Part shown: positions 29,469-40,173 of the stretch, one piece after another
Layout of the letters: every line of letters begins with the position of its first letter
How positions within the stretch are numbered: position 1 is the first letter of the stretch
Assembly (NCBI RefSeq): GCF_003012795.1
Contig: NZ_PXYH01000020.1
Coordinates: 1-64,000 of the forward strand
DNA: 64,000 nucleotides
Origin: Zobellella taiwanensis
GTDB taxonomy: Bacteria > Pseudomonadota > Gammaproteobacteria > Enterobacterales > Aeromonadaceae
Direction of reading: 5' to 3'
The notes under the pieces: model-generated
What the model was told of the DNA's origin: nothing
Databases searched by the model: none
Seen by the model: only the letters and a program-made list of their open reading frames with translations
Made by a program: the position numbers and the translations under genes

Positions 29469-30365
29469 CTATTCGCCTCCTTGCCGGAACATCCTAAACA
29501 GGCTGGAAAAGTCGAACTCGCCGTGGCCCGCCACCTGGTGCAGGTTGAACAGGGCCTTGGCGGCGGCGCCCATGGGCACCGGCGAGCCGCTGTCCCGGCT
29601 GAGCTCCATGGCGATGTTCAGATCCTTGCACATCAGGTTGACCTGAAAGCCGCCCCGGTAGCCCCGGGCGGCGGGCACCTGCTCCATCACCCCCGGCACC
29701 GGGTTGTAGAGCTGCAGCGCCCAGTTGTTGCCCGAACTCTGCTTGATGATCTCCGACAACACCTTGGGATCCAGGCCGCTGTTGATGCCCATGTTGAGCG
29801 CCTCGCAGGTGCCCGCCATCAACACCGCCAGCAGCATGTTGTTGCAGGCCTTGGCCATCTGCCCGGCGCCGTGGGGGCCGGCATGGAACACCTTCTTGCC
29901 CATCTGGTGCAGCACCGGCTCGGCCCGGGCGAACTGATCTTCGCTGCCGCCGACGATAAAGGTGAGGGTGCCGGCCTGGGCCCCGGCCACGCCGCCGGAC
30001 ACGGGAGCATCGATAAAGTCCAGGCCATGGGCCGTGGCCCGCTGGGCCGTGGCCTTGGCGGTGGCCGCATCTATGGTGGAGCAGTCGATCACCAGGGTGC
30101 CCGGCGCCATCCGCCCGAACAGGGGATCCTGGCCCGTCATATAGAGCGCCTCCACCTGGCGGCCGCTCTGCAGCATGGAGATCACCACCTGGGCATGCTT
30201 GACTGCCTCGGTGGCGCTGGCTTGCGGGATACCGCCGGCCCCGGCAACCCGGCCGACCGCCTCGGGCTGCAGATCGAACACCTGTACCCTGTGTCCGGCC
30301 TTGACCAGGTTGGCGGCCATGGGGCCGCCCATATTGCCTAAACCGATAAATGCGATGGTTGCCAT
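29469..30365 (-). CDS. mmsB: 3-hydroxyisobutyrate dehydrogenase
   Basis: This 298-aa NAD-dependent enzyme of valine degradation oxidises 3-hydroxyisobutyrate to methylmalonate semialdehyde. It has the Rossmann motif FIGLGNMGGPMAANLVKAGH, the substrate-binding segment DAPVSGGVAGAQAGTLTFIVGG and the catalytic Lys in QMAKACNNMLLA. The start at 30365 follows GGAGGC. Its substrate comes from the hydrolase encoded just upstream; its product goes to MmsA in the same run. Confidence 0.95.
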   Translation of the reverse strand: MATIAFIGLGNMGGPMAANLVKAGHRVQVFDLQPEAVGRVAGAGGIPQASATEAVKHAQVVISMLQSGRQVEALYMTGQDPLFGRMAPGTLVIDCSTIDAATAKATAQRATAHGLDFIDAPVSGGVAGAQAGTLTFIVGGSEDQFARAEPVLHQMGKKVFHAGPHGAGQMAKACNNMLLAVLMAGTCEALNMGINSGLDPKVLSEIIKQSSGNNWALQLYNPVPGVMEQVPAARGYRGGFQVNLMCKDLNIAMELSRDSGSPVPMGAAAKALFNLHQVAGHGEFDFSSLFRMFRQGGE

Positions 30366-30379
30366 GGTGCTTGCCTCCG

Positions 30380-31513
30380 TTACAGATCCTGCAATGGGCT
30401 CCGGGGCCAGGGCGGGGTAAACAGGGCCGCCAGCAGCGCCTCGTCCACCTGCTCCAGGGTCCCGAAGCTCCAGCCGGGGTGGTTGTCCTTGTCGATAAGC
30501 CGGGCCCGCACCCCTTCGGCGAACTCCCGATGCCGGCACAGCTGCACCGACAACGCCAGCTCCAGGCGGAACACCTCGGCCAGGGAGCCGTACCGGCAAC
30601 GGTGCAGTTGTTCTGCTATCACCCGGATGGCCAGCGGACTGCCCGCCGCCAGGCCCTGCCGGGCCCGCTCGAACCAAGGGGAATCGATGTCGGCGCCGAG
30701 GATGGCTGCCACCTGGTCCGCCAGGCGATCCCGGTCCATCAGCCGGCGGATGGCGTCCTGGTGCTCCCGCAGGGGCGAGGACTGGCCGGTGAAGACATCA
30801 AGCGACGCCGCTTCCAATTGCCGCAGCACCAGCCCCACCGCCGCGGTGGGATCCCGCCACTCGGCCACGTCCTGCAGGCGGGGCAGCAACTCGGCCCGCC
30901 GGCTTGCGGCGATGGCCCTGTTGGCCAGCCCCAGCCAGAGACTGTCGCTGGCATTGAGCTGGCAGCCGGTGAGGGCGATAAACTCCCCCAGTCCCGGCGG
31001 CAGGCGGTTGAGGAACCAGCTGCCGCCCACGTCCGGGTAGAGGGCGATGGTCACCTCCGGCATCGCCAGCCGGCTGTGCTCGGTGACGATGCGCTGATGA
31101 CTGCCGGTGAACAGCCCCAGGCCGCCGCCCATGACGATGCCGCCGCCCCAGCAGATCACCGGCTTGGGGTAGCGGTGCAGCAGGTAATCCAGCCGGTATT
31201 CCCGCTCGAAAAAACGCGCTGCCGGCTCGGGGATGGGCCCCAGGCCCAGGTCATCCAGGGGGCCAGTCTCCCGGGCCGAGGTGATGGCCCGGTACAGCCC
31301 CACCACGTCGCCGCCGGCGCAGAAGGCCCGGTCACCGGCGCCTTCGAGCAGCACCGCCACCAGCCCCTCATCCTGCCGCCAGGCGGCCAGTTGGAGCAGC
31401 ATCCGCTCTATCATCTCCAGGCTCAGGGCGTTGAGGCTGCGCGCGTTGTCGAGCACCAGCCGGCCGATACGCCGGCCGCCGCCCGTGGCATGCTCTTCGA
31501 CTATCAGGCTCAT
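30380..31513 (-). CDS. 3-hydroxyisobutyryl-CoA hydrolase-like crotonase
   Basis: This 377-aa crotonase-fold protein matches the length and layout of HIBYL-CoA hydrolases, longer than ordinary enoyl-CoA hydratases by a C-terminal extension. Motifs include GAGDRAFCAGGDVVGLY (oxyanion hole) and MPEVTIALYPDVGGSWFLNRLPG-like MPEVTIALYPDVGGSWFLNR, which holds the expected acidic catalytic residues. It releases free 3-hydroxyisobutyrate for MmsB. It is 14 bases upstream of mmsB. Confidence 0.88.
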   Translation of the reverse strand: MSLIVEEHATGGGRRIGRLVLDNARSLNALSLEMIERMLLQLAAWRQDEGLVAVLLEGAGDRAFCAGGDVVGLYRAITSARETGPLDDLGLGPIPEPAARFFEREYRLDYLLHRYPKPVICWGGGIVMGGGLGLFTGSHQRIVTEHSRLAMPEVTIALYPDVGGSWFLNRLPPGLGEFIALTGCQLNASDSLWLGLANRAIAASRRAELLPRLQDVAEWRDPTAAVGLVLRQLEAASLDVFTGQSSPLREHQDAIRRLMDRDRLADQVAAILGADIDSPWFERARQGLAAGSPLAIRVIAEQLHRCRYGSLAEVFRLELALSVQLCRHREFAEGVRARLIDKDNHPGWSFGTLEQVDEALLAALFTPPWPRSPLQDL

Positions 31514-31550
31514 TCAGCCTCCTTGAAACCTGCTTGAAATCTGGAGTTTT

Positions 31551-31660
31551 CGGCCAAAGCGTCCTGCCCCGCCGACACGCCGTAAACCCATCCATGGGGG
31601 CTCCGCCGCGCCCTCCCTGGCGCGGAGGGTCGGCTGAGCAGCCCCCTTTGTCCTCACCAC
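31551..31660. repeat. Palindromic intergenic repeat, copy B (GC-type, inverted)
   Basis: Reading on the minus strand, the unit matches copies A, D1 and F: the central stem is CCGCGCC/GGCGCGG (31606-31612, 31619-31625), next to CCCATCCATGGGGG. Its right flank shares a CGGCCAAAGCG segment with copy D1. It sits between the hydratase and the hydrolase genes of the valine run. Confidence 0.8.
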
Positions 31661-31685
31661 ACTCCCCAGCGCTGCCCGTCCTCTC

Positions 31686-32462
31686 TTAGCGGTTGCGCCA
31701 TTGGGGCGGGCGTTTCTCCAGGAAGGCGTTGACTCCTTCCCGCTGATCCTCGGTGTCGAACAAATCCACAAACTCCTCCCGCTCCCGGATATAGCCCTGC
31801 GCCAGGGGCTGGCTGCGGGCCGACTGGATCAGCCGCTTGCAGGCGGCCAGCGACGAGGGGCTCTGCTGCTCCGCCTGGCGGGCCAGCGCCAGGGCCCGAT
31901 CGAGGGCCTGCCCCTGTGGCACCACCTCCTCCACCAGGCCGATGGCCAGGGCCCGCTCGGCATCCAGCCGCTCGCCGCAGAGGATAAGGCGCTTGGCCCA
32001 GCCCTCGCCCACCAGCCAGGTCAGGTTCTGGGTGCCGCCGGCGCAGGGCAGCAGCCCCACCTTGGCCTCGGGCAGGGCCATCACCGCCTGCCGGCCGGCC
32101 ACGCGCAGATCGCAGGCCAGAGCCGCCTCCAGGCCGCCGCCCATGGCGTAGCCGTCGATGGCGGCGATGGACAGGCCGCGAAACCGGCTCAGGGCCTCGA
32201 AGGCCTCGCCGAAGCGCCGCGCCATCTCCCGCGCCACCGCCCGGTCGCCGTCGGCGAACAGCTTGAGATCGGCCCCGGCGGAAAAGAACCTGTCCCCCGC
32301 CCCGGTCAGCACCAGGCTCCAGATCTCCCGGTCGGCGTTCAGTTGCGCCACCCACTCGGCCAGGGCCGAGAGGCTTGCCGCCGTCCAGGTATTGGCGGGC
32401 GGGTTGTCCATGGTCAGGATGGCGGTATGGCCTTGTTGTTCAAAACGGATGGTGGTGGTCAT
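31686..32462 (-). CDS. Enoyl-CoA hydratase (methacrylyl-CoA hydratase candidate)
   Basis: This 258-aa crotonase-family hydratase has the oxyanion-hole segments GAGDRFFSAGADLKLFADG and GYAMGGGLEAALACDLRVAG and the catalytic Glu region ALPEAKVGLLPCAGGTQNLT. In this operon it most likely hydrates methacrylyl-CoA to 3-hydroxyisobutyryl-CoA, between the acyl-CoA dehydrogenase and the hydrolase. The repeat copies on both sides interrupt an otherwise tight run. Confidence 0.9.
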   Translation of the reverse strand: MTTTIRFEQQGHTAILTMDNPPANTWTAASLSALAEWVAQLNADREIWSLVLTGAGDRFFSAGADLKLFADGDRAVAREMARRFGEAFEALSRFRGLSIAAIDGYAMGGGLEAALACDLRVAGRQAVMALPEAKVGLLPCAGGTQNLTWLVGEGWAKRLILCGERLDAERALAIGLVEEVVPQGQALDRALALARQAEQQSPSSLAACKRLIQSARSQPLAQGYIREREEFVDLFDTEDQREGVNAFLEKRPPQWRNR

Positions 32463-32543
32463 GGGTGCACCTCTCTATGACTATGGCCAGTGGCGATAGA
32501 ACGCCGGGAACAGCTATGACGCAGACGCCGCTCATGTTCAAAA

Positions 32544-32651
32544 GGAGACCAAAGGGGGCCGAGGAGCCGACCGTGACATGCCAGGGATGGCATGTCCGAG
32601 CCCACATGGACGTGCTTGCAGCGTGTCGGCGAGCGGCCCCCTTTGGTCTCC
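32544..32651. repeat. Palindromic intergenic repeat, copy C (AT-type, perfect 18-bp TIR)
   Basis: This 108-bp unit is bounded by perfect 18-bp inverted repeats (GGAGACCAAAGGGGGCCG at 32544-32561 and its complement at 32634-32651). It has an inner stem GACATGCCA-GGGA-TGGCATGTC (32575-32596). It lies between the acyl-CoA dehydrogenase and enoyl-CoA hydratase genes. Confidence 0.9.
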
Positions 32652-32728
32652 TCCGCCCATCTCACGGACGGCATCACCGAACTGGCACACAGGTACTGAC
32701 CTCAACTCAAGAGCCCTCTGCGAACCCA

Positions 32729-33883
32729 TCACAGCTCCCCGCTGCCTTCCGCCAGTACCCGGCGGGCGATCAGCAGCCGCATGATCTCGTTGGTGCCCTC
32801 CAGGATACGGTGCACCCGGGTATCCCTCAGGTAACGCTCGAGCGGGTATTCGCGGATATAGCCGTAGCCGCCATACAGCTGCAGCGCCTGATCGCACACC
32901 TTGAAGCCTGCGTCGGTGGCAAAGCGCTTGGCCATGGCGCAGTAGGTGGTGGCGTCCGGATGGCCCGCATCGAGTCGGCTTGCCGCCAGCCGCACCAGCT
33001 GACGCGCCGCCACCAGCTCGGTGGCCATGTCGGCGATGCTGAACTGCAGCGCCTGGAACTCGGCCAGTTTGCAGCCGAACTGACTGCGCTCCTGCAGGTA
33101 CTGGCGCGCCTTGTTGAGGGCCTGCTGGGCGGTGCCCACCGAGCAGCTGGCGATGTTGATACGGCCTCCGTCCAGCCCCTTCATCGCCAGCTTGAAGCCC
33201 TCGCCCTCCGCCCCCAGCCGCTGGCCGGCGGGTACCCGCACCCGCTCGAAGGTGACGGTGCGGGTGGGCTGGCTGTTCCAGCCCATCTTGTCCTCGGGCC
33301 GGCCGTAGACGATGCCGGGGCTGTCGGCGTCCAGGGCGAAGGCGGAGATGCCGCCCGCGCCCTCGCCGCCGGTGCGGGCCATCACCACCAGCACCTGGGT
33401 GCTGCCGGCGCCGGAGATAAACATCTTGCTGCCGTTCAGCTCATACTGGTCGCCGTCGCGGCGGGCGCTGGTCCTGAGGGCGGCGGCGTCGGAGCCGGCG
33501 TTGGGCTCGGTCAGGCAGTAGGAACCGAGCAGCCGTCCACTGACCAGCCCCTCGCCCCAGCGCGCCCAGGTCTCTGCACTGCCGGCGCTCGCCACCATCC
33601 AGGTCACCATGTTGTGGATGGTAAGGAAGGCGGTGGTGGAGGTGCAGCCCATGGCCAGGCGCTCGAAGATGATGCTGGCATCAAGCCGGCTCAGCCCCAG
33701 GCCGCCGGCGGACTCGGGGGTATAGATGGCGCAGAGGCCCAGCCCGCCCGCCTTGTGCAAGGTCTCGACCGGGAAGTAGTGATCCCGGTCCCAGTCGGCG
33801 GCATGGGGCTCCAGCTCGTTGCGGGCGAAGTCGTCGGCCAGGGCCGCAAAGGCCCGCTGTTCGTCGCTCAGTTCAAAGTCCAT
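32729..33883 (-). CDS. Acyl-CoA dehydrogenase (isobutyryl-CoA type candidate)
   Basis: This 384-aa FAD enzyme has SYCLTEPNAGSDAAALRTSA and the C-terminal signature with the catalytic Glu region QLYGGYGYIREYPLERYLRD and RILEGTNEIMRLLIARRVL. Its place between mmsA and a hydratase in the valine run suggests isobutyryl-CoA dehydrogenase, giving methacrylyl-CoA and passing electrons to EtfAB. 2-methylbutyryl-CoA could be a second substrate. Confidence 0.9.
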   Translation of the reverse strand: MDFELSDEQRAFAALADDFARNELEPHAADWDRDHYFPVETLHKAGGLGLCAIYTPESAGGLGLSRLDASIIFERLAMGCTSTTAFLTIHNMVTWMVASAGSAETWARWGEGLVSGRLLGSYCLTEPNAGSDAAALRTSARRDGDQYELNGSKMFISGAGSTQVLVVMARTGGEGAGGISAFALDADSPGIVYGRPEDKMGWNSQPTRTVTFERVRVPAGQRLGAEGEGFKLAMKGLDGGRINIASCSVGTAQQALNKARQYLQERSQFGCKLAEFQALQFSIADMATELVAARQLVRLAASRLDAGHPDATTYCAMAKRFATDAGFKVCDQALQLYGGYGYIREYPLERYLRDTRVHRILEGTNEIMRLLIARRVLAEGSGEL

Positions 33884-33971
33884 GGCCTCTCCTTAATATC
33901 CGTTGACTGTCGGCCCTTTGCCCTCCACCCGACCCCGCCGCTGCCTGCTGTTGCTTCCAGCCGCTCTCCGG

Positions 33972-35465
33972 CTATTTCAGATGAATCGACATATTGGGCC
34001 CGGCCACCGCTTCGTCCTCGAACCAGCGGGCGGTAATGGTCTTGGTTTCGGTGTAGAAGCGCACCGCCTGCTTGCCGTAGGCGTGCAGATCGCCGTAGAA
34101 GGAGCGGCGCCAGCCGGTGAAGGAGAAAAAGGGCAGCGGCACCGGTATGGGCACGTTGATGCCCACCTGCCCCACCTTGATCTCGTGCTGGTATTTGCGT
34201 GCCGCCGCGCCCGAGGCGGTGAAGATGGAGGTGCCGTTGCCGTAGGGGTTGGCGTTGACCAGATTGATGGCCTGGTCCAGGCTGTCCGCTTCCATCAGCA
34301 ACAGCACCGGGCCGAAGATCTCCTCCCGGTAGAGGGCCATCTCGGGGGTGACGCCGCGGAACAGGGTGGGCCCCACCCAGTTGCCGTGGGGGTAGCCGTC
34401 CACCGTGCAGTGGCTGCCGTCGAGCAGGCACTCGGCGCCCTCGGCCTTGCCCCCGGCAATCAGCCGCAGCACCCGCTCCCGGGCCGCTTTGCTGATCAAC
34501 GGGCCGTAGCCGGCGTCGGGGTCGTCCCAGGCACCGGGTCGCACCCGGGCCATGGCGTCTTTCAGCTCCGGAATCCATTCCTTGGCCTCGCCCACCAGCA
34601 CCGCCACCGATATCGCCATGCAGCGCTGGCCGGCGGCGCCCACAGAGGAGCCCACCAGGTTGTTGATCACCTGCTGCTGGTTGGCGTCGGGCAGCACCAC
34701 CATGTGGTTCTTGGCGCCGGCGAAGGCCTGCACCCGTTTCAGGTGGGCGGTGCCGGTCTGGTAGATATGCTGGCCGGCAGCCACCGAGCCGACGAAGGAG
34801 ATGGCGCACACCTCAGGGTGCACCAGCAACCGGTCCACCACTTCCTTACCGCCGTGCACCACCTGCAGCAGGCCGTCGGGGGCGCCGGCCTGTTTGAACA
34901 GCTCGGCCAGCCGCATAGATACCAGGGGATCCTGCTCCGACGGCTTGAGCACGAAGGTGTTGCCACAGGCGATGGCGAGCGGAAACATCCACAGCGGGAT
35001 CATGGCCGGAAAGTTGAACGGCGTGATGCCGACGCAGACCCCCAGCGGCTGGGTGAAGCTGTAGCAGTCCACGCCCCGGGCCACGTTCTCCTGGGTCTCG
35101 CCCATGCTGAGAGAGGCGATGTTGGCGGCCTGCTCCACCACCTCTATGCCCCGCCACACGTCGCCCCTGGCGTCCTCGAAGGTCTTGCCGGTGTCCTCGC
35201 TGAGCAGGCGGGCGATGTCGTCATGATGCTCCTTCAGCAGCGCCTGGTAGCGCAGCATCAGCCGGGCCCGCTCCGGCACCGGCACCTCCCGCCACTCGAC
35301 GAAGGCCCGGCTCGCCGTCGCCACCGCCGCCTCCACCTCCTCGGCCGTGGCGCAGGGCAGGCGGGCAATGATCTCCTGGGTGGCCGGGTTGTTCACCTCC
35401 AGCCACTCCTGGGTGCGGCTTTGCACCATATTGCCGCCGATCAGCAGCGGTACCTGGTATGTCAT
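33972..35465 (-). CDS. mmsA: CoA-acylating methylmalonate-semialdehyde dehydrogenase
   Basis: This 497-aa aldehyde dehydrogenase of the MmsA/IolA type has the catalytic Cys in [20 protein letters not shown] (about residue 284) and the substrate-binding Arg region of the family; [20 protein letters not shown] is characteristic. It converts methylmalonate semialdehyde to propionyl-CoA, the last valine-specific step. A 12-base gap separates it from the thiolase upstream. Confidence 0.95.
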   Translation of the reverse strand: MTYQVPLLIGGNMVQSRTQEWLEVNNPATQEIIARLPCATAEEVEAAVATASRAFVEWREVPVPERARLMLRYQALLKEHHDDIARLLSEDTGKTFEDARGDVWRGIEVVEQAANIASLSMGETQENVARGVDCYSFTQPLGVCVGITPFNFPAMIPLWMFPLAIACGNTFVLKPSEQDPLVSMRLAELFKQAGAPDGLLQVVHGGKEVVDRLLVHPEVCAISFVGSVAAGQHIYQTGTAHLKRVQAFAGAKNHMVVLPDANQQQVINNLVGSSVGAAGQRCMAISVAVLVGEAKEWIPELKDAMARVRPGAWDDPDAGYGPLISKAARERVLRLIAGGKAEGAECLLDGSHCTVDGYPHGNWVGPTLFRGVTPEMALYREEIFGPVLLLMEADSLDQAINLVNANPYGNGTSIFTASGAAARKYQHEIKVGQVGINVPIPVPLPFFSFTGWRRSFYGDLHAYGKQAVRFYTETKTITARWFEDEAVAGPNMSIHLK

Positions 35466-35477
35466 TTTCCTGTCCTC

Positions 35478-36659
35478 CTAGCGCAATTCCACCGCCACCG
35501 CCGTGGCCTCGCCGCCGCCGATGCACAGGGCCGCCACCCCCCGCCTGAGCCCGCGCCGGCGCAGGGCATGCAGCAGGGTGACGAGGATGCGGGCGCCGCT
35601 GGCCCCGATGGGGTGGCCCAGGGCGCAGGCACCGCCGTTGACGTTGACCCGTGCCGGATCCAGCCCCAGCTCGCGGATGGCCAGCAGGGCGACCACCGCG
35701 AAGGCCTCGTTGATCTCGAACAGATCCACCTCGCTCGCCTGCCAGCCGACCTTGTTCAATAACTTGTGGATGGCGCCGATGGGCGCCAGGGTGAACTCGG
35801 CGGGCAACTGGGCGTGGGTGGCGTGGGCCAGTACCCGGGCCAGGGGCCTGAGGCCAAGCGCCGCCGCCTGCTCGGCGGTGGTCACCACCAGGGCGGCCGC
35901 GCCGTCGGAGATGGAGCTGGAATTGGCGGCGGTGATGGTGCCGTCCTGGGCGAAAGCGGGCTTGAGGGTACGGATCTTGTCGGGCCTGGCCTTGCCCGGC
36001 TGTTCGTCAGTATCCACCCGCCGGCTGCCCTGGCGCTCCGCCACCTCGACCGGCACGATTTCCTCGGCAAAGTCCCCTTCGGCGATGGCCAGTTGGGCCC
36101 GAGTCAGGGAAGTGATTGCGAAGTCGTCCATCGCCTCCCGGCCGATGCCGAATTTGTCCGCCGTCCGCTGGGCGAAACTGCCCATCAGTCCCCCCTCGTA
36201 GGCGTCCTCCAGGCCGTCATAGAACATGTGATCCAGCAACTGGCCGTGGCCCATGCGCAGCCCCGCCCGCGCCCTGGGCAACAGGTAGGGCGCCAGGCTC
36301 ATGCTCTCCATGCCGCCCGCCACCATCAGCCGGGCAGAGCCCGCCAGCAGTTGATCGTGGGCCAGCATCAGCGCCTTCATGCCCGAGCCGCACATCTTGT
36401 TGACCGTGGTGCAGCCGACGGACACCGGCAGCCCGGCCCCCAGCGCCGCCTGCCGGGCCGGCGCCTGGCCCTGGCCGGCGGGCAGTACGCACCCCATCAC
36501 CACCTCATCCACCCGTTCGGTCGCCACCCCGGCCCGGCTCAGGGCGGCCCCGATGGCCGCGGCCCCCAGCCCGGGCGCCGGCACGGCGCCGAAATCGCCC
36601 AGCAGGGCCCCCATGGGGGTCCGGGCCGCACTCACTATCACTATCTCGCTCTTTGCCAT
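35478..36659 (-). CDS. Acetyl-CoA C-acyltransferase (thiolase)
   Basis: This 393-aa thiolase has the acylated Cys in TVNKMCGSGMKALMLAHDQL (about residue 88), His in NEAFAVVAL and the second Cys in GGACALGHPIGASGARI with CIGGGEATAVAVE at the end. Its length and motifs fit AtoB-like acetyl-CoA acetyltransferases. Here it could split acetoacetyl-CoA from the leucine route or 2-methylacetoacetyl-CoA from isoleucine. It heads the minus-strand run. Confidence 0.93.
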   Translation of the reverse strand: MAKSEIVIVSAARTPMGALLGDFGAVPAPGLGAAAIGAALSRAGVATERVDEVVMGCVLPAGQGQAPARQAALGAGLPVSVGCTTVNKMCGSGMKALMLAHDQLLAGSARLMVAGGMESMSLAPYLLPRARAGLRMGHGQLLDHMFYDGLEDAYEGGLMGSFAQRTADKFGIGREAMDDFAITSLTRAQLAIAEGDFAEEIVPVEVAERQGSRRVDTDEQPGKARPDKIRTLKPAFAQDGTITAANSSSISDGAAALVVTTAEQAAALGLRPLARVLAHATHAQLPAEFTLAPIGAIHKLLNKVGWQASEVDLFEINEAFAVVALLAIRELGLDPARVNVNGGACALGHPIGASGARILVTLLHALRRRGLRRGVAALCIGGGEATAVAVELR

Positions 36660-36740
36660 GGTGGCTCCATCTGCTCCGAAAACGGAGTAAAACGCGTCTG
36701 TCTGACCTGGTTCAATCGGACAAAGGGCCGACTCACCGTG

Positions 36741-36860
36741 AAATCTGGTGTACTCGGCCAAAGCGCACTGCTCCACCGACACGCCGTAAACCCATCCCTG
36801 GGGGCTCCGCCGCGCCATCCCTGGCGCGAAGGGTCGGCAAAGCAGCACCCTTTGTCCTCC
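36741..36860. repeat. Palindromic intergenic repeat, copy D1 (GC-type, inverted)
   Basis: The central stem CGCGCCA-TCCC-TGGCGCG (36811-36828), beside CCCATCCCTGGGGGCTCCGC, matches copies A, B and F in inverted orientation. It shares flanking CGGCCAAAGCG with copy B. It lies between the divergent thiolase and isovaleryl-CoA dehydrogenase genes. Confidence 0.8.
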
Positions 36861-36897
36861 CCAAAACTCAGCGCCGCCTGTTGGCGAGCCCCCTCAG

Positions 36898-37060
36898 ACA
36901 ACAGCGAAGCAAGAAAGAAGCAACAGGGATTGCTTTCACCAACCGTGACATGGATGGCATGTCCGAGCCTACAGGGGCGAGCTTGTCTCGCCGTGACGAG
37001 AGGTTTCAGCCTGACCGAACATCCAGAGAATGTTCGCAGCAGGCTGAAACCGAGAGTGTC
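36898..37060. repeat. Degenerate repeat copy D2 and adjoining large hairpin
   Basis: GTGACATGGATGGCATGTCC near 36945 looks like the AT-type core with five bases lost. Just right of it, a perfect 12-bp stem (GGTTTCAGCCTG at 37002-37013, CAGGCTGAAACC at 37040-37051) encloses a nested 7-bp stem (CGAACAT/ATGTTCG). The whole divergent gap 36660-37242 is non-coding; no promoter stands out. Confidence 0.65.
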
Positions 37061-37242
37061 ATCTACTGTGGCGTGTCGGCGTGTCGTTCCTTTTATCACC
37101 CTGCACCCAATCATCAGTGGCAACCTGAAAATCCTTTATCTATTCAAGCTTAGCCAACCCTAACAGTCCCATAACAACTATAGTTAATTCAGCAACATTG
37201 GTAGCAAACGAGCCCAACCCCATCATCAGCAAGGAGGTTCTC

Positions 37243-38406
37243 ATGGCCCCCTATCCGCAACTGGACTTCGGCCTGGGCGAAACCCTGGACCTGCTGCGCG
37301 ACCAGGTCGCCGCTTTCGCCAGCCGGGAGATCGCCCCCCTGGCCGAGGCCATCGACCGGGACAACCGCTTTCCCGCCGAACTCTGGCCCAAACTCGGCGA
37401 CATTGGGCTGTTCGGCATCACCGTGGCCGAACGCCACGGCGGCGTGGACATGGGCTACCTGGCCCAGGTGCTGGCGATGGAGGAAATCAGCCGGGCCTCG
37501 GCGGCGGTGGGCCTGTCCTACGGCGCCCACGCCAACCTCTGCGTCAACCAGATCCACCGCCACGGCAGCGAGGCGCAGAAAGCCCGCTACCTGCCCAAAC
37601 TGCTCAGTGGCGAACACATCGGCGCCCTGGCCATGTCCGAGCCCAATGCCGGTTCCGACGTGGTGTCCATGCGCCTGTCCGCCCGGGCCGACGGCGACCA
37701 CTTCGTGCTGAACGGCACCAAGATGTGGATCACCAACGGCCCCGACGCCCAGGTGTTCGTGGTGTACGCCAAGACGGAGCCCGACGCCGGCGCCCGGGGC
37801 ATCACCGCCTTTATCGTCGAACGCGACACCCCCGGCTTCGGCCAGGCCCAGAAGCTCGACAAGCTCGGCATGCGCGGCTCCAACACCTGCGAGCTGGTGT
37901 TCCAGGACTGCCGGGTGCCGGCGGACAATGTGCTCGGCGCCCTGAACGGCGGGGTCGGGGTGCTGATGAGCGGGCTCGACTACGAGCGGCTGGTGCTGGC
38001 CGGCGGGCCGCTCGGCATCATGCAGGCGGCCATGGATCTGGTGGTGCCCTATGTGCGGGAGCGCAAACAGTTCGGCCAGGCCATCGGCGACTTCCAGCTG
38101 GTGCAGGGCAAGCTCGCCGACATGTACACCCGCATGAACGCCGCCCGCAGCTACACCTACATGGTGGCCATGGCCGCGGACAGGAGCGCACTCGGCCGCA
38201 AGGACGCCGCCGGGGTGATACTGCTGGCGGCGGAAACCGCCACCCGGCTGGCGCTGGTTGCCATCCAGCTGTTGGGCGGCAACGGCTATATCAACGAGTT
38301 TCCCGCCGGCCGGCTGCTGCGGGACGCCAAGCTGTACGAAATCGGCGCCGGCACCTCGGAGATCCGCCGCATGCTGATCGGCCGGGAACTGGTGCAGAAC
38401 CGGTGA
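37243..38406 (+). CDS. Isovaleryl-CoA dehydrogenase
   Basis: This 387-aa FAD enzyme has [20 protein letters not shown] and the end segment [20 protein letters not shown] with [18 protein letters not shown]. The catalytic Glu lies in the [11 protein letters not shown] region, as in isovaleryl-CoA dehydrogenases. AAGGAGG precedes the ATG at 37243. It makes 3-methylcrotonyl-CoA, the substrate of the carboxylase encoded next, and heads the liu operon. Confidence 0.95.
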   Translation: MAPYPQLDFGLGETLDLLRDQVAAFASREIAPLAEAIDRDNRFPAELWPKLGDIGLFGITVAERHGGVDMGYLAQVLAMEEISRASAAVGLSYGAHANLCVNQIHRHGSEAQKARYLPKLLSGEHIGALAMSEPNAGSDVVSMRLSARADGDHFVLNGTKMWITNGPDAQVFVVYAKTEPDAGARGITAFIVERDTPGFGQAQKLDKLGMRGSNTCELVFQDCRVPADNVLGALNGGVGVLMSGLDYERLVLAGGPLGIMQAAMDLVVPYVRERKQFGQAIGDFQLVQGKLADMYTRMNAARSYTYMVAMAADRSALGRKDAAGVILLAAETATRLALVAIQLLGGNGYINEFPAGRLLRDAKLYEIGAGTSEIRRMLIGRELVQNR

Positions 38407-38416
38407 GGAGCCAGCC

Positions 38417-40021
<1,605 letters not shown>

Positions 40022-40161
40022 GAGCCTGTTTACGATCGTCACGAGCGATGGCCAGACGAGGCGGAAAAGGGCGAAAAAGCGGAGTGTATAAGTAGTACAT
40101 GAGCATTTTGAGCCATTTTCCAACGACGGATGGCCAAGCACAGTAGATCGTAAACAGGTTC
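40022..40161. mobile_element. 140-bp MITE-like element between liuB and liuC
   Basis: Terminal inverted repeats GAGCCTGTTTACGATC (40022-40037) and GATCGTAAACAGGTTC (40146-40161) differ at one base. TAA flanks both ends (40019-40021, 40162-40164), consistent with a TA/TAA target duplication. The interior holds AGTGTATAAGTAGTACATGA, resembling small non-autonomous elements I have seen in other gammaproteobacteria. It carries no gene. Confidence 0.85.
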
Positions 40162-40173
40162 TAAGGAGAAGCC

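Noticed and set aside
33903..35762. A 619-codon plus-strand frame across acyl-CoA dehydrogenase and mmsA
   Set aside because: Antisense to two clear enzymes; His/Gly/Leu-rich translation with no domain.
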